Part shown: positions 25,528 to 36,150 of the stretch, in pieces
Numbering within the stretch: position 1 is the stretch's first letter
Layout of the letters: every line of letters starts with the position of its first letter
NCBI RefSeq assembly: GCF_900111965.1
Contig: NZ_FOJT01000002.1
Coordinates: 310,001-374,000, forward strand
DNA from: Flavobacterium swingsii
GTDB taxonomy: Bacteria > Bacteroidota > Bacteroidia > Flavobacteriales > Flavobacteriaceae
Length of the DNA stretch: 64,000 nt
Reading direction: 5' to 3'
Notes under the pieces: model-generated
The model's input: only the letters and a program-made list of their open reading frames with translations
The model's database searches: none
What the model was told of the DNA's origin: nothing
Translations under genes and position numbers: made by a program

Positions 25528-26622
25528 ATGAAAGCAGGAATTGTAGGATTACCAAATGTAGGAAAATCGACTTTATTTAATTGTTTATCAAACGCAAAAG
25601 CACAAAGTGCCAACTTTCCGTTTTGTACTATCGAACCAAATATTGGTGTTGTAAACGTTCCTGATCCAAGAATCGAAAAACTCGAAGAATTGGTAAAACC
25701 AGAACGAGTACAAATGGCAACTGTTGATATTGTTGATATTGCAGGACTCGTAAAAGGAGCAAGTAAAGGAGAAGGTTTGGGTAATCAATTTCTAGGAAAT
25801 ATAAGAGAATGTAACGCAATTATTCACGTTTTGCGTTGTTTCGATAATGATAATATTATTCACGTAGACGGAAATGTAAACCCAATTCGTGACAAAGAAA
25901 CGATTGATATCGAGTTGCAATTAAAAGACTTAGAAACTGTCGAAAAACGTTTAGAAAAAGTAAAACGTGCAGCAAAAACTGGAAACAAAGAAGCGCAATT
26001 AGAAGAAGGATTACTAAATAGAATTCGTGAAACATTACTACAAGCAAAATCTGCAAGAACAGTCGAGCCAAAAGGTTATGAAGAAGAAGAATTATTCGAG
26101 AGTTTTCAATTAATAACTTCAAAACCAGTATTATATGTTTGTAATGTTGATGAAGATTCAGCAGCAACAGGAAACAAATATGTAGACCAAGTTCGTGAGT
26201 TAGTAAAAGATGAAAACGCAGAAGTTATCGTTTTAGCAGTAGGAACCGAAGCCGATATTACTGAACTTGAAACTTACGAAGAACGCAAAATGTTCTTAGA
26301 AGATATGGGCTTGCAAGAACCAGGTGCATCGGTACTTATTCGTGCAGCTTACAAATTATTAAATCAACAAACTTACTTTACCGCGGGTGTAAAAGAAGTA
26401 CGTGCTTGGACAATCAATGTTGGAGCAACAGCACCACAAGCCGCAGGAGTTATTCACACTGATTTTGAAAAAGGATTTATCCGCGCCGAAGTCATTTCAT
26501 ACGAGGACTACATTCATTACGGAACCGAAGCCAAAGCAAAAGAAGCAGGAAAATTTAAAGTAGAAGGTAAAGAATATATCGTAAAAGATGGTGATGTGAT
26601 GCATTTCCGTTTCAACGTATAA
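25528..26622 (+). CDS. ychF: Redox-regulated P-loop ATPase YchF (Obg-like)
   Basis: 364 residues, full length. It begins [15 protein letters not shown] (G1), followed by [22 protein letters not shown] (G3 plus the YchF hallmark), a coiled-coil insertion near 130-170, and the C-terminal TGS-type domain ending in [20 protein letters not shown]. The G4 position NVDE replaces NKxD, consistent with ATP rather than GTP binding. YchF associates with ribosomes and affects oxidative stress responses. It is transcribed from its own promoter. Confidence 0.97.
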   Translation: MKAGIVGLPNVGKSTLFNCLSNAKAQSANFPFCTIEPNIGVVNVPDPRIEKLEELVKPERVQMATVDIVDIAGLVKGASKGEGLGNQFLGNIRECNAIIHVLRCFDNDNIIHVDGNVNPIRDKETIDIELQLKDLETVEKRLEKVKRAAKTGNKEAQLEEGLLNRIRETLLQAKSARTVEPKGYEEEELFESFQLITSKPVLYVCNVDEDSAATGNKYVDQVRELVKDENAEVIVLAVGTEADITELETYEERKMFLEDMGLQEPGASVLIRAAYKLLNQQTYFTAGVKEVRAWTINVGATAPQAAGVIHTDFEKGFIRAEVISYEDYIHYGTEAKAKEAGKFKVEGKEYIVKDGDVMHFRFNV

Positions 26623-26639
26623 TAAAATTATTAAAAAAT

Positions 26640-26673
26640 AAAAAAAGCTCGTATGAAAATACGGGCTTTTTTT
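26640..26673 (+). terminator. Hairpin terminator after ychF
   Basis: AAAAAAGCTCGTAT pairs with ATACGGGCTTTTTT (one G-T pair) around GAAA, then a T-run; about 18 bases after the stop. Confidence 0.85.
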
Positions 26674-26709
26674 GGCTTGATATTTGAATTGAATATTCAA
26701 AAATAAATT

Positions 26710-27390
26710 ATGAAAAGCCTCAAACAATCTCTAAAAATATTTTTCGAAATCATTCTAGCATTTGTAATTCTTATTTTAATATATTCATTTTCCGTTTTCG
26801 GATTATCAAAGATTACTGTTAATGATGATGTTATTCAAAATGAAGAAATCGAAATTTTTATTAAAACCAATGGAGTTCATACAGACATTATTGTTCCTAT
26901 AAAAAACGAAATAAAAGATTGGAGTCAAGAAATTAAGTTCAATCAAACAAAATCTAAAGATTCAGTAATGAATTATGTTGCAATAGGTTGGGGAGACAAA
27001 GGTTTTTACTTAAATACACCACAATGGTCAGACTTGAAAATGAGTACGGCATTTTATGCTGCAACTGGATTAAGTACTTCAGCAATACATACTACATTTT
27101 ACAGATCGGTTTCTGAAAACGGAAGCTGTAAGAGAATTTTAATATCTAAAGAAAATTACCAAAAATTAATCATTTTTATTAATGATAGTTTTCAGAGAGA
27201 TTCTAATAAAAACTTGCAATGTATTTCAGGTCGCGGTTATGCTAATAATGATGCTTTTTATGAAGCAAAAGGAAGTTATAGTTTATTTAAAACTTGTAAT
27301 ACTTGGACAAATGAAGCACTAAAAACATCAAACCAAAAAGCCGCATTTTGGACACCTTATGATGGTGGAATTTTTTGCCATTATCGATAA
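26710..27390 (+). CDS. DUF2459/TIGR02117 family protein
   Basis: 226 residues with one N-terminal membrane segment (about 8-32). The body shows IKTNGVHTDIIVPI, YVAIGWGDKGFYLNTPQW and LSTSAIHTTFYR, then CNTWTNEALKTSN, typical of the DUF2459 family, which resembles papain-like NlpC-type folds with Cys/His positions. Activity is not proven. It lies 88 bases after ychF behind a terminator and converges on the TonB receptor gene, with a shared hairpin between. Confidence 0.83.
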   Translation: MKSLKQSLKIFFEIILAFVILILIYSFSVFGLSKITVNDDVIQNEEIEIFIKTNGVHTDIIVPIKNEIKDWSQEIKFNQTKSKDSVMNYVAIGWGDKGFYLNTPQWSDLKMSTAFYAATGLSTSAIHTTFYRSVSENGSCKRILISKENYQKLIIFINDSFQRDSNKNLQCISGRGYANNDAFYEAKGSYSLFKTCNTWTNEALKTSNQKAAFWTPYDGGIFCHYR

Positions 27391-27391
27391 A

Positions 27392-27420
27392 AAAAATGCC
27401 GTCTTGTGAACGGCATTTTT
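27392..27420. terminator. Bidirectional hairpin terminator
   Basis: AAAAATGCCGT pairs with ACGGCATTTTT around a 7-base loop between the converging DUF2459 gene (+) and TonB receptor gene (-). Confidence 0.85.
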
Positions 27421-27440
27421 GTTTTATTTCAAAAAATAGA

Positions 27441-30188
27441 TTAGAATTTAAATCCAAGTCTAGCATAGTAGTAAGCACCACTAAATCCCATTTGAACTGA
27501 ATCCCAATATCCTCCTGCTTCAACCCAGTCGTCTTGTTGGTCGGGATAAATATTTAGTAAATTGTTAGCCCCTAAGCTTAATTTAAGAGCTTTAGATAAT
27601 TTGAAACCTAAAGTTAAATCGGTTACAATTTTAGCTCCGTAAGTATCGGTTGCTGCTTTTATTTGGTTGTCAAACAATTGAGCTGAAGTTTCTGATGGAT
27701 CTGTTCTATAATCTTCAAGATCTTCATAAACTTGATAATCTAATAATTTAACTTCACTAAATCTTGTAAATGCTAAACCAGCATCAAGAAATTTATAACC
27801 ATAATTTAAGTTTAATGCAAATTTGTTTGATGGAGCAGAAGCTAATAAGAAGGCTTTGTCACGCTCTCCAAAGAAGGTCTGACTATCTAAATCTCTGTTT
27901 TTAACATTAGAAATCTCCATGTCATTTATGTTTCCAACAGCAGTAGCCCCGAATTTAGAATTACCTATTGTTTTTTTCCAAGATACAACCATATCTAAAC
28001 CTTTAGTTTTAGTATCTACACCATTGGTAAAAAACTGTGCTGAATCGACATTTAATCCTAAAGATGTTGCATCAAAATATCCTGTTAATACGATTCTGTC
28101 TTTTACATTTATCATGTAACCGTCTACAGTTGCTGTAAAACTTCCTTTAGATAAAGTAAGCCCTAGAGATGCATTTACTGCTTTTTCTTCATTTAGTTTT
28201 CCAATACCAAAAGCTTTTGTAACTGGGCTGTCATTAGCAGAAAGTAAAACTTCTGTTGCTCCAGAACTACTAAAATTTGTAAAACTAGTATTGTAGTAAA
28301 TTTGAGCTAACGATGGCGCTCTAAATCCAGTACTTACAGAACCTCTAATGTTTATATTATCTGTAATCTTATATCTTGAAGCTAATTTTCCATTGACAGT
28401 ACTACCAAAATCACTGTAATTTTCGAAACGTACCGCAGTACTAACTAAGAATTTTTCAGTAATATCAAATTCAGCATCAGCATAAGCGGATAAGTTTGTT
28501 CTTCCTTTGTCAACCACATTTTTTTGGCTATAACCAGGAAACCCTTGAGAACCTCCAGGTCTTGGAATAGGGTTTCCATCATCATCCAAATTAGGATTTC
28601 CAAATTCATCTAACCAATAAACGATATCTGCTGGATTAGTGTTTGCATTAACTGGTGATCCATTTACATCATAAGTTGCATATGATCCTTCTTCTCCAGA
28701 AAAAATCTTAAATGTTTCTGAACGGAACTCTGCTCCAAAAGCTAAATTCATACCACTTAAAACAGAATCATAATTTTTTGAAAAATCAAGATTTGTAGTG
28801 TTTTGACTTAAACTATGACCACCAGCTCTAAATTCTCTTGGTGATGCACCTTCTAATGAAGCGTTTAATGTTCCTTTTATTGTATAGTCGAAAATATTTT
28901 TACCATAAGTATTACTCAAATCTATTTTCCAACCACTGCTTGTATTTTTTCTAAAACCTGCAGCGATTGAATTATCTATAATATTTGAAGTAATTCGTGG
29001 TGTAAATCCGCCAGGATATATAGATTCTACAACTCTTTCGCCATCGTTTCTAGTAAATGCATAAGCATCGGTATCTCTATAATTTCTGCCGCCAAAAGCG
29101 TAAAACTCTATTTTATCAGTAATTGGAATAGCTAAATTAGCCATAAAATTGGCACTAAAAATTTCAGCTTCACCAAACCCTTTTCTAAAATCGAATCCAG
29201 GACGCAAAGTTTTTTCTTTGTTTAAGAATTCGGTTGTAAAATTTGCATAACCACCTTTCTGACCTATTTTTACTCCATAATTGGCAGCAACTTTCGTAGA
29301 GTTACCATCAAAGTTTTTGTCTTTGCCAAAAGAATTTCCATTTCCATTTTTATCTAATCTAAACCCAGGAGTGTTTGCAGTTCCAGTAGGAAAATTACCT
29401 CTTGCATCGGTATTATATGCTCCGTAAGTTACAGCTCCAGTAAGTTCATTTACGTTATCGTTTAAAACGATATTTATTACCCCTGAAATGGCATCAGAAC
29501 CATATTGTGCTGCGGCTCCATCTCTAAGAATTTCAATTCTTTTTATCGCTGAAGCAGGAATTGCGTTCAAATCGGTCCCTGTATTTCCTCTTCCTCGAGT
29601 TCCAAAAAGATTTATTAATGAAGATTGGTGTCTTCTTTTTCCGTTAATTAATACTAACGTTTGATCTGGTCCCATTCCTCTAAGTGAAGCTGGATCTACG
29701 TGATCGGCACCATCTGAACCAGATTGTTTATTGGCATTAAATGATGGTGCAACATATTGTAGTAATTCATTAATTTCAATTTTTCCGCTTTGTGTTGTTA
29801 CATCTTTTACATTAATAATATCAACAGGAACAGCAGAATTTACAACAGTTCTCTTAGAATTTCTAGAGCCTACTGCTTGAATATTTACTTCTTCTAGTCC
29901 AAAGCCTTCTTCCTCAAGATTTATTGATATATTTTCAGAAGCTTTTATTTCGATAGTTTTAAATCCTAAAGAACTTACAATTAATTTAGATTCACTACTT
30001 TGTACAGTGATTGAGAATTTTCCTTCGAAATCAGTTGAAGCTCCGTTATTTGTACCTTTTTCAAGAATATTTACTCCTGTTAAAGGTTGTCCATTCGGGT
30101 TATTAATTTGCCCCGAAATTTTCTTCTGCGAATATCCTAAAAAGGATAATCCTAATAAAAGTAAGGTAAATAAAAGTTGTTTTTTCAT
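27441..30188 (-). CDS. TonB-dependent receptor with carboxypeptidase-regulatory N-domain
   Basis: 915 residues. A signal peptide (to about GYSQ, residue 21) is followed by a CarboxypepD_reg domain (about 22-105: KISGQINNPNGQPLTGVNI), a plug with VNIKDV-like TonB-side residues and RIEILRDGAAAQYGSDAISGVIN, and a 22-strand barrel ending in YYARLGFKF with a terminal Phe. It imports a substrate across the outer membrane using TonB energy. The plug sequence (PASLRGMGPDQTLVLINGKRRH) is like those of vitamin/siderophore-type receptors rather than SusC of polysaccharide loci, and no SusD follows. The ligand is unknown. Confidence 0.92.
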   Translation of the reverse strand: MKKQLLFTLLLLGLSFLGYSQKKISGQINNPNGQPLTGVNILEKGTNNGASTDFEGKFSITVQSSESKLIVSSLGFKTIEIKASENISINLEEEGFGLEEVNIQAVGSRNSKRTVVNSAVPVDIINVKDVTTQSGKIEINELLQYVAPSFNANKQSGSDGADHVDPASLRGMGPDQTLVLINGKRRHQSSLINLFGTRGRGNTGTDLNAIPASAIKRIEILRDGAAAQYGSDAISGVINIVLNDNVNELTGAVTYGAYNTDARGNFPTGTANTPGFRLDKNGNGNSFGKDKNFDGNSTKVAANYGVKIGQKGGYANFTTEFLNKEKTLRPGFDFRKGFGEAEIFSANFMANLAIPITDKIEFYAFGGRNYRDTDAYAFTRNDGERVVESIYPGGFTPRITSNIIDNSIAAGFRKNTSSGWKIDLSNTYGKNIFDYTIKGTLNASLEGASPREFRAGGHSLSQNTTNLDFSKNYDSVLSGMNLAFGAEFRSETFKIFSGEEGSYATYDVNGSPVNANTNPADIVYWLDEFGNPNLDDDGNPIPRPGGSQGFPGYSQKNVVDKGRTNLSAYADAEFDITEKFLVSTAVRFENYSDFGSTVNGKLASRYKITDNINIRGSVSTGFRAPSLAQIYYNTSFTNFSSSGATEVLLSANDSPVTKAFGIGKLNEEKAVNASLGLTLSKGSFTATVDGYMINVKDRIVLTGYFDATSLGLNVDSAQFFTNGVDTKTKGLDMVVSWKKTIGNSKFGATAVGNINDMEISNVKNRDLDSQTFFGERDKAFLLASAPSNKFALNLNYGYKFLDAGLAFTRFSEVKLLDYQVYEDLEDYRTDPSETSAQLFDNQIKAATDTYGAKIVTDLTLGFKLSKALKLSLGANNLLNIYPDQQDDWVEAGGYWDSVQMGFSGAYYYARLGFKF

Positions 30189-30407
30189 AATTGTGTGTTT
30201 GTTATTGGTTTCTGCTAAATTATGAATTTTTTGTATTAAAAAATATCAAATCCAATAATATTATCAGGTAATCATTGTTAATAATTTATTAATTCGAAGA
30301 ATTTTATATCAAAATAAATGATAACAACTCTTTTGATAACTTTCTGTAAAAGCTATTTTATTTTTTCATTAGAAATCTTACATTAGCAAAAATTCCAAGA
30401 TTTCTTT

Positions 30408-32264
30408 ATGCAAGAGCAAGATCAATATAATGAGGACAATATACGTTCACTCGACTGGAAAGAACACATTCGTTTGCGTCCGGGAATGTACATTGGGAAG
30501 CTAGGCGACGGTTCTTCGCCAGACGATGGTATCTATATTCTTCTCAAGGAAGTTCTCGATAACTGTATCGATGAGTTTGTGATGGGTGCCGGAAAAACCA
30601 TCGAAGTGACTATGAAAGAGAAGTTGGTTACCGTTCGTGATTACGGACGTGGTATTCCATTAGGAAAAGTTATCGATGTAGTTTCTAAAATGAACACTGG
30701 AGGAAAGTACGACTCTAAAGCATTTAAAAAATCAGTAGGTTTAAATGGAGTAGGAACAAAGGCTGTAAATGCACTTTCTCATTATTTTCGTGTAGAATCT
30801 GTTCGTGACAACCAGCAAAAAGCTGCCGAGTTTTCTGCAGGAAATCTAACTCTCGAAGAAGATATTATAGAAAGCACGAAGCGTAAAGGAACAAAAGTTT
30901 CGTTTGTTGCCGATGAAGCTATTTTTAAAAACTATAAATATCGAAATGAGTATATTATCAAAATGCTCAAAAATTATTGTTATCTAAACACAGGACTCAC
31001 GATAATTTACAACGGCGAAAAATATTTTTCAGATAATGGATTAAAAGATTTATTAGAAGAAACCATTGCCGAAGAAGACATGGTTTACCCGATTATTCAC
31101 CTTCTTGGTGATGATATCGAAGTAGCGATAACGCATAGCAAAACACAATATTCGGAAGAATATTACTCGTTCGTAAACGGACAAAATACCACACAAGGAG
31201 GAACGCATTTAGGTGCTTTTAGAGAATCGATTGTAAAAACTATCAAAGAGTTTTACAACAAACCTTTCGAAGCATCAGATATTCGTAAATCGATAGTTTC
31301 TGCGATTGTAGTTCGGGTTGAAGAACCAGTTTTCGAAAGTCAAACCAAAACCAAATTAGGATCTACCGATATGGGACCTAATTTACCTTCGGTGAGAACA
31401 TTTGTAAATGATTTTATTAAAACCAAATTAGACAATTTTTTACATAAAAATCCTGAAACAGCCGATTTACTTTTACGTAAAATTCTACAAGCAGAAAGAG
31501 AACGTAAAGAGCTTTCTGGAATAAGAAAATTAGCCAAAGACAGAGCCAAAAAATCTAGTTTGCACAACAAAAAGTTGCGTGATTGTAGAGTGCATTTGAC
31601 TGATGCTAAAAATCCTAGAAGTTTAGAAAGTACGCTTTTTATTACAGAGGGAGATTCAGCTTCTGGTTCGATTACTAAATCACGTGATGTAAACACGCAA
31701 GCGGTGTTTAGTTTACGTGGTAAGCCTTTGAATTCCTACGGAATGTCTAAAAAGATTGTCTACGAAAACGAAGAATTCAACTTGCTTCAAGCCGCATTAG
31801 ATATTGAAGAAAGTATGGAAGATTTGCGTTACAACAATATCGTAATTGCTACCGATGCCGATGTCGACGGAATGCACATTCGTTTGTTGTTAATTACTTT
31901 TTTCTTGCAATTTTTCCCAGAAATGATCAAAGAAGGACATTTATATATCCTTCAAACTCCATTATTTCGTGTGCGTAACAAGAAAGAAACCATTTACTGT
32001 TATTCCGAGCAAGAGCGAAGAGATGCCATCGAAAAACTGAAGCCAAAACCAGAAATTACTCGATTTAAAGGATTAGGAGAGATTTCGCCCGATGAATTCA
32101 AGAATTTTATAGGAGAAACCATTCGTCTAGATCCTGTTATGTTAGATAAAGCCACATCGATTGAAAAATTATTGGAGTTTTATATGGGTAAAAACACACC
32201 GGATAGACAAACATTTATTATCAATAATCTGAAAGTTGAGTTAGATGTTGTTGAAGCAAATTAA
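30408..32264 (+). CDS. parE: DNA topoisomerase IV subunit B
   Basis: 618 residues. The GHKL ATPase is at the N-terminus ([28 protein letters not shown] with the catalytic Glu, [21 protein letters not shown]), then a transducer, and the TOPRIM domain with [11 protein letters not shown] and [12 protein letters not shown]. It is directly followed by parC (42-base gap), identifying the pair as topoisomerase IV although the annotation GyrB is possible by similarity; gyrA begins separately at 63888. It decatenates daughter chromosomes. The upstream TACATTAG at 30379-30386 may be a variant -7 box. Confidence 0.94.
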   Translation: MQEQDQYNEDNIRSLDWKEHIRLRPGMYIGKLGDGSSPDDGIYILLKEVLDNCIDEFVMGAGKTIEVTMKEKLVTVRDYGRGIPLGKVIDVVSKMNTGGKYDSKAFKKSVGLNGVGTKAVNALSHYFRVESVRDNQQKAAEFSAGNLTLEEDIIESTKRKGTKVSFVADEAIFKNYKYRNEYIIKMLKNYCYLNTGLTIIYNGEKYFSDNGLKDLLEETIAEEDMVYPIIHLLGDDIEVAITHSKTQYSEEYYSFVNGQNTTQGGTHLGAFRESIVKTIKEFYNKPFEASDIRKSIVSAIVVRVEEPVFESQTKTKLGSTDMGPNLPSVRTFVNDFIKTKLDNFLHKNPETADLLLRKILQAERERKELSGIRKLAKDRAKKSSLHNKKLRDCRVHLTDAKNPRSLESTLFITEGDSASGSITKSRDVNTQAVFSLRGKPLNSYGMSKKIVYENEEFNLLQAALDIEESMEDLRYNNIVIATDADVDGMHIRLLLITFFLQFFPEMIKEGHLYILQTPLFRVRNKKETIYCYSEQERRDAIEKLKPKPEITRFKGLGEISPDEFKNFIGETIRLDPVMLDKATSIEKLLEFYMGKNTPDRQTFIINNLKVELDVVEAN

Positions 32265-32306
32265 ATATTAAGTTAACGGAAAAGATACTGAAATAATTCA
32301 GCATAA

Positions 32307-35042
32307 ATGAAAGACGAAGAAGAAGATAACATAAACCCAAATTCAGAAGACGATAACCAATCGGAAGACCATTCTATTGATGAAAATCAAGAAGAAAATG
32401 ACGCTGATGAAATTATCGAAGTAGATGCAAAACACTTTGAAGGTCAGCATTTTTACGAAAACGACGAAAATCCGGAAGATACCATTACCAAAGTTACAGG
32501 AATGTACAAAGATTGGTTTTTGGACTACGCTTCCTACGTAATTCTAGAGCGTGCCGTTCCTGCGATTGAAGATGGTTTCAAACCAGTTCAGCGTCGTATT
32601 ATGCACTCACTTAAAGAGTTAGATGATGGTCGTTATAACAAAGTTGCCAATGTTGTAGGTCACACGATGCAGTATCATCCTCACGGAGATGCGAGTATTG
32701 GTGATGCAATGGTACAAATTGGTCAACGAGAATTACTGATTGATTGTCAAGGAAACTGGGGGAATATCTTAACAGGAGATAGCGCTGCAGCTTCTCGTTA
32801 TATCGAAGCACGTTTGTCTAAATTTGCTTTGGAAGTTTTGTATTCTCCAAAAATTACCGATTGGGGTGTTTCTTACGATGGTCGTCGTGCCGAACCAAAT
32901 AATTTGCCTGTTAAATTTCCGTTGTTATTGGCTTCAGGGGCAGAAGGAATTGCCGTTGGACTTTCAACAAAAGTTTTGCCACACAATTTTAATGAATTAA
33001 TTGATGCTTCGATAAAAATTCTGAAAGGAAAACCATTTACCATTTATCCAGATTTTCAAACGGCTGGTATTGCCGATGTTTCCAATTATAATGATGGTCT
33101 TCGTGGCGGACGAGTTCGTGTTCGTGCCAAAATTTCTCAATTAGACAAGCAAACATTAGTCATTACCCAAATTCCGTTTTCGACAAATACATCAACATTA
33201 ATTGATAGTATTTTGAAAGCCAATGAAAAAGGGAAAATCAAAATCAAAAAAATAGAAGACAATACAGCTGCAGAAGTTGAGATATTAATTCATCTTTTTC
33301 CTGGTGTTTCTCCAGATAAAACCATCGATGCTTTGTTTGCATTTACAGCTTGCGAAACGTCGGTTGCACCTTTAGGTTGTGTTATTGAAGACAACAAACC
33401 ATTATTTATTGGTGTTTCTGATATGTTGAAAATTTCGACTAACAGAACGGTTCAATTGCTAAAAAGTGAACTCGAAATTCAGTTAAGTGAACTCGAAGAG
33501 CAATGGCATTTCCTTTCGTTAGAACGTATTTTTATCGAAAATAAAATATACCGTGATATTGAGGACAAAACTACTCGTGAAGATGTTATAAAAGCAGTTG
33601 ACGATGGATTAAAACCATTTACAAAAAACCTGAAACGTGCCGTTACCGAAGAAGATATTCTTCGATTGTTAGACATACGAATTATGCGTATTTCTAAATT
33701 TGACAGTAACAAAGCGCAAGATAAAATAGAAGCTTTAGAAGGTGATATCGAACAAGTAAAACACCATTTAGAGAATCTAATCGATTTTGCTATTGATTAT
33801 TTTACCAAATTAAAAGATAAATACGGAAAAGGTCGTGAGCGCCAAACAGAACTGAGAAGTTTCGATACAATTGAAGCAACAAAAGTAGCTTTACGTAACA
33901 CAAAATTGTATGTAAATAAGGAAGAAGGTTTTGTAGGAACTGGACTCAAAAAAGACGAATATGTTGCCGATTGTTCTGATATTGATGACGTTATTGTTTT
34001 CCTTCGTGATGGAAATATGATGGTAACAAAGGTCGATGAAAAGAAATTTATTGGTAAAGACATTATTCATATTGCAATTTTCGACAAAAGCGACAAACGC
34101 ACGATTTACAACATGATTTACCGTGACGGAAAAAATGGTTCTTCGTTTATAAAACGTTTCAATGTTTCGGGAGTTACTCGTGATAAAATGTACGATTTAA
34201 CCAACGGAACCAGTGGTTCGCAGGTTTTATATTTCTCTCATAATCCAAATGGAGAAGCTGAGGTTGTCACTATTTTGTTGCGTCAAGTAGGAAGTATTAA
34301 GAAGCTGAAATGGGATTTAGATTTTGCTGAAATTGCCATAAAAGGTCGTGTGAGCAAAGGAAATACGGTTTCTAAATATCCGATTAAGAAAATTGAATTA
34401 AAAGAAAAAGGAATATCTACTTTACGACCAAGAAAAGTTTGGTTTGATGATACTGTTCAGAAATTGAATGTAGATGGAAGAGGAGAATTGTTAGGAGAAT
34501 TTCGACCGAATGATCGTTTGTTAATCATCAATCAATCAGGGAAACTGAAAACTATTATTCCAGAATTAACCACGCATTTTGATGAAGATATGGTTGTGTT
34601 GGAAAAATGGCATCCTAAAAAACCTGTTTCGGCGATTTATTACGATGGCGAAAAAGAACGCTATTATATCAAACGTTTCTTAGTTGAAAACGAAAATAAA
34701 GAAGAAATTTTTATTACGGAACACGAAAAGTCTCAATTAGAAATTGTTTCGACCGATTGGCGTCCTGTTGCCGAAATTATTTTTAATAAAGTAAAAGGTG
34801 TTCAGAAAGAAAATCAAACGATAGATTTAGAACAATTTATAGGAATAAAAGGAATAAAAGCCATTGGAAATCAATTAACAACTGACAAGCTAAAGCAAGT
34901 GAATCTTTTAGAATCTTTACCTTACGATGAACCAGTCGAAGTTGTTCCTGAAGAATTAGAAGTTTCAGATGATGAAAATGTTTCTGAAGATATTCAAACC
35001 GAATTAGATGATGACGGACAAATAACGTTAAGTTTAGATTAA
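32307..35042 (+). CDS. parC: DNA topoisomerase IV subunit A
   Basis: 911 residues. An acidic, disordered N-terminal extension of about 60 residues (rich in Glu, Asp, Asn) precedes the core: VQRRIMHSLKELDDGRYNK, then SAAASRYIEARLSK with catalytic Tyr165. The C-terminal region holds beta-pinwheel blades (about 560-850) and ends in an acidic tail. With ParE it makes double-strand breaks and passes strands during decatenation. It is 42 bases downstream of parE. The acidic ends are longer than in E. coli ParC. Confidence 0.94.
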   Translation: MKDEEEDNINPNSEDDNQSEDHSIDENQEENDADEIIEVDAKHFEGQHFYENDENPEDTITKVTGMYKDWFLDYASYVILERAVPAIEDGFKPVQRRIMHSLKELDDGRYNKVANVVGHTMQYHPHGDASIGDAMVQIGQRELLIDCQGNWGNILTGDSAAASRYIEARLSKFALEVLYSPKITDWGVSYDGRRAEPNNLPVKFPLLLASGAEGIAVGLSTKVLPHNFNELIDASIKILKGKPFTIYPDFQTAGIADVSNYNDGLRGGRVRVRAKISQLDKQTLVITQIPFSTNTSTLIDSILKANEKGKIKIKKIEDNTAAEVEILIHLFPGVSPDKTIDALFAFTACETSVAPLGCVIEDNKPLFIGVSDMLKISTNRTVQLLKSELEIQLSELEEQWHFLSLERIFIENKIYRDIEDKTTREDVIKAVDDGLKPFTKNLKRAVTEEDILRLLDIRIMRISKFDSNKAQDKIEALEGDIEQVKHHLENLIDFAIDYFTKLKDKYGKGRERQTELRSFDTIEATKVALRNTKLYVNKEEGFVGTGLKKDEYVADCSDIDDVIVFLRDGNMMVTKVDEKKFIGKDIIHIAIFDKSDKRTIYNMIYRDGKNGSSFIKRFNVSGVTRDKMYDLTNGTSGSQVLYFSHNPNGEAEVVTILLRQVGSIKKLKWDLDFAEIAIKGRVSKGNTVSKYPIKKIELKEKGISTLRPRKVWFDDTVQKLNVDGRGELLGEFRPNDRLLIINQSGKLKTIIPELTTHFDEDMVVLEKWHPKKPVSAIYYDGEKERYYIKRFLVENENKEEIFITEHEKSQLEIVSTDWRPVAEIIFNKVKGVQKENQTIDLEQFIGIKGIKAIGNQLTTDKLKQVNLLESLPYDEPVEVVPEELEVSDDENVSEDIQTELDDDGQITLSLD

Positions 35043-35060
35043 ATATATTTAGAATAAAAA

Positions 35061-35091
35061 TACCTGACAGGTTTTTGAAACCTTTCAGGTA
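35061..35091. repeat. Extragenic palindrome (TACCTGACAGGTTT type)
   Basis: TACCTGACAGGTTT (35061-35074) and AAACCTTTCAGGTA (35078-35091) form an inverted repeat with one mismatch and a 3-base loop, 19 bases after parC. From memory, ACCTGACAGGTTT palindromes recur in intergenic DNA of many flavobacteria. It may also weakly terminate parC, but it has no T-run. Confidence 0.6.
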
Positions 35092-35123
35092 TAATTAACA
35101 AATACAAAATTTAATTTTCTCTT

Positions 35124-35219
35124 TAGCCCTGATGGCAGTGGAAATCCTAACAAAAAAATCCCAATTATAGTTTTATAATTGGGATTTTTTGTTAGATTGA
35201 AACAACAGCAGGAACATGG
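35124..35219 (+). ncRNA. Flavo-1-like structured element, copy 1 (plus strand)
   Basis: The element opens with TAGCCCTGATGGCAGTGGAA and ATCC, continues into a long variable hairpin (arms about 22 bases, 35147-35195, one bulge, ending in a T-run), and closes with GATTG...AGCAGGAACATGG. The same layout occurs in the opposite orientation at 36530-36610. It resembles, from memory, the Flavo-1 RNA motif. It sits between the converging parC and terC genes, so the hairpin may also terminate parC. Confidence 0.5.
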
Positions 35220-35251
35220 TTTACAAGTATTCCCGAGCGTTTCGCTACAAA

Positions 35252-36112
35252 TTAATTCGTAACATTAGTATCTTCTAAATCTTTATCTACAATAGTACTG
35301 TTGTGTAATTTGACAGGATTTTTGCTTTTCTTCATTCGTAAATTCAAGAATTCGACGAATAATGAGAAGAAAATCGAGAAGTACAAATAACCTTTTGGTA
35401 TAGTTCCTACTTCTACATCATTACCAAAACGGAAATGCGCTAAGTGCGAACCTTCTGCCAGTAACATTACTCCAATAAGTATTAAAAATGACAATCCAAG
35501 AATTTGTATTGTAGGATGTTCATTTACAAATTTACTTACCGGACCAGCAAAAATCATCATAATAATTACCGAAATTATAATGGCTAATATCATAATAGCA
35601 AGTGCTCCGTCGTAACCAAAACCGCCTTCTGCGGGCGATTTCATACTTATTAATCCAATTGCTGTAAGAATACTATCGAAAGAGAAAACCAAGTTTAACA
35701 ATGCAATTTGAATAATTGCAGCCGACAAAGTATTTCCAGCTTTTCCTTTTTCCGAATCTTCTTCGCCTTCCATTTTGTGGTGAATTTCAGAAACCGATTT
35801 GTATAATAAAAACAAACCACCACCAAAAATAATCAAACTCTGACCCGTAACATGTGCCGAAAAAATTCCTAAATCTATCGAAAACAATGTTTGCTGTAAT
35901 CCTAAAACCCAAGTAATTCCGAAAAGCAATACGATTCTAAAAGCCATAGCTAACAAAAGTCCAATTCTGCGAGCTTTTGGTTGGTCTTCCTCTTTTAGTT
36001 TTCCAGAAACGATAGACAAGAATACAATGTTGTCTATTCCGAGAATAATTTCAAGAAAAGTTAGTGTTAATAAGGCAATCCAAGCATCTGGGTTTGTTAA
36101 TAATTCCATCAT
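35252..36112 (-). CDS. TerC family integral membrane protein
   Basis: 286 residues with about seven to eight membrane segments. It begins MMELLTNPDAWIALLTLTFLEIILGIDNIVFLSIV, with the family's conserved acidic GIDN motif; FSFDSILTAIGL is the second conserved acidic motif. An adjacent second ATG (36109) is an equally possible start. TerC proteins are implicated in tellurite resistance and, in related families, manganese export to metallate exported enzymes. The C-terminal helix LYFSIFFSLFVEFLNLRMKK precedes a polar tail. It follows the small lipoprotein gene on the same strand (38-base gap). Confidence 0.93.
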   Translation of the reverse strand: MMELLTNPDAWIALLTLTFLEIILGIDNIVFLSIVSGKLKEEDQPKARRIGLLLAMAFRIVLLFGITWVLGLQQTLFSIDLGIFSAHVTGQSLIIFGGGLFLLYKSVSEIHHKMEGEEDSEKGKAGNTLSAAIIQIALLNLVFSFDSILTAIGLISMKSPAEGGFGYDGALAIMILAIIISVIIMMIFAGPVSKFVNEHPTIQILGLSFLILIGVMLLAEGSHLAHFRFGNDVEVGTIPKGYLYFSIFFSLFVEFLNLRMKKSKNPVKLHNSTIVDKDLEDTNVTN

Positions 36113-36150
36113 TTTATAGTAAGTATTTAGTGTTTAAAGTTTATACGGAG

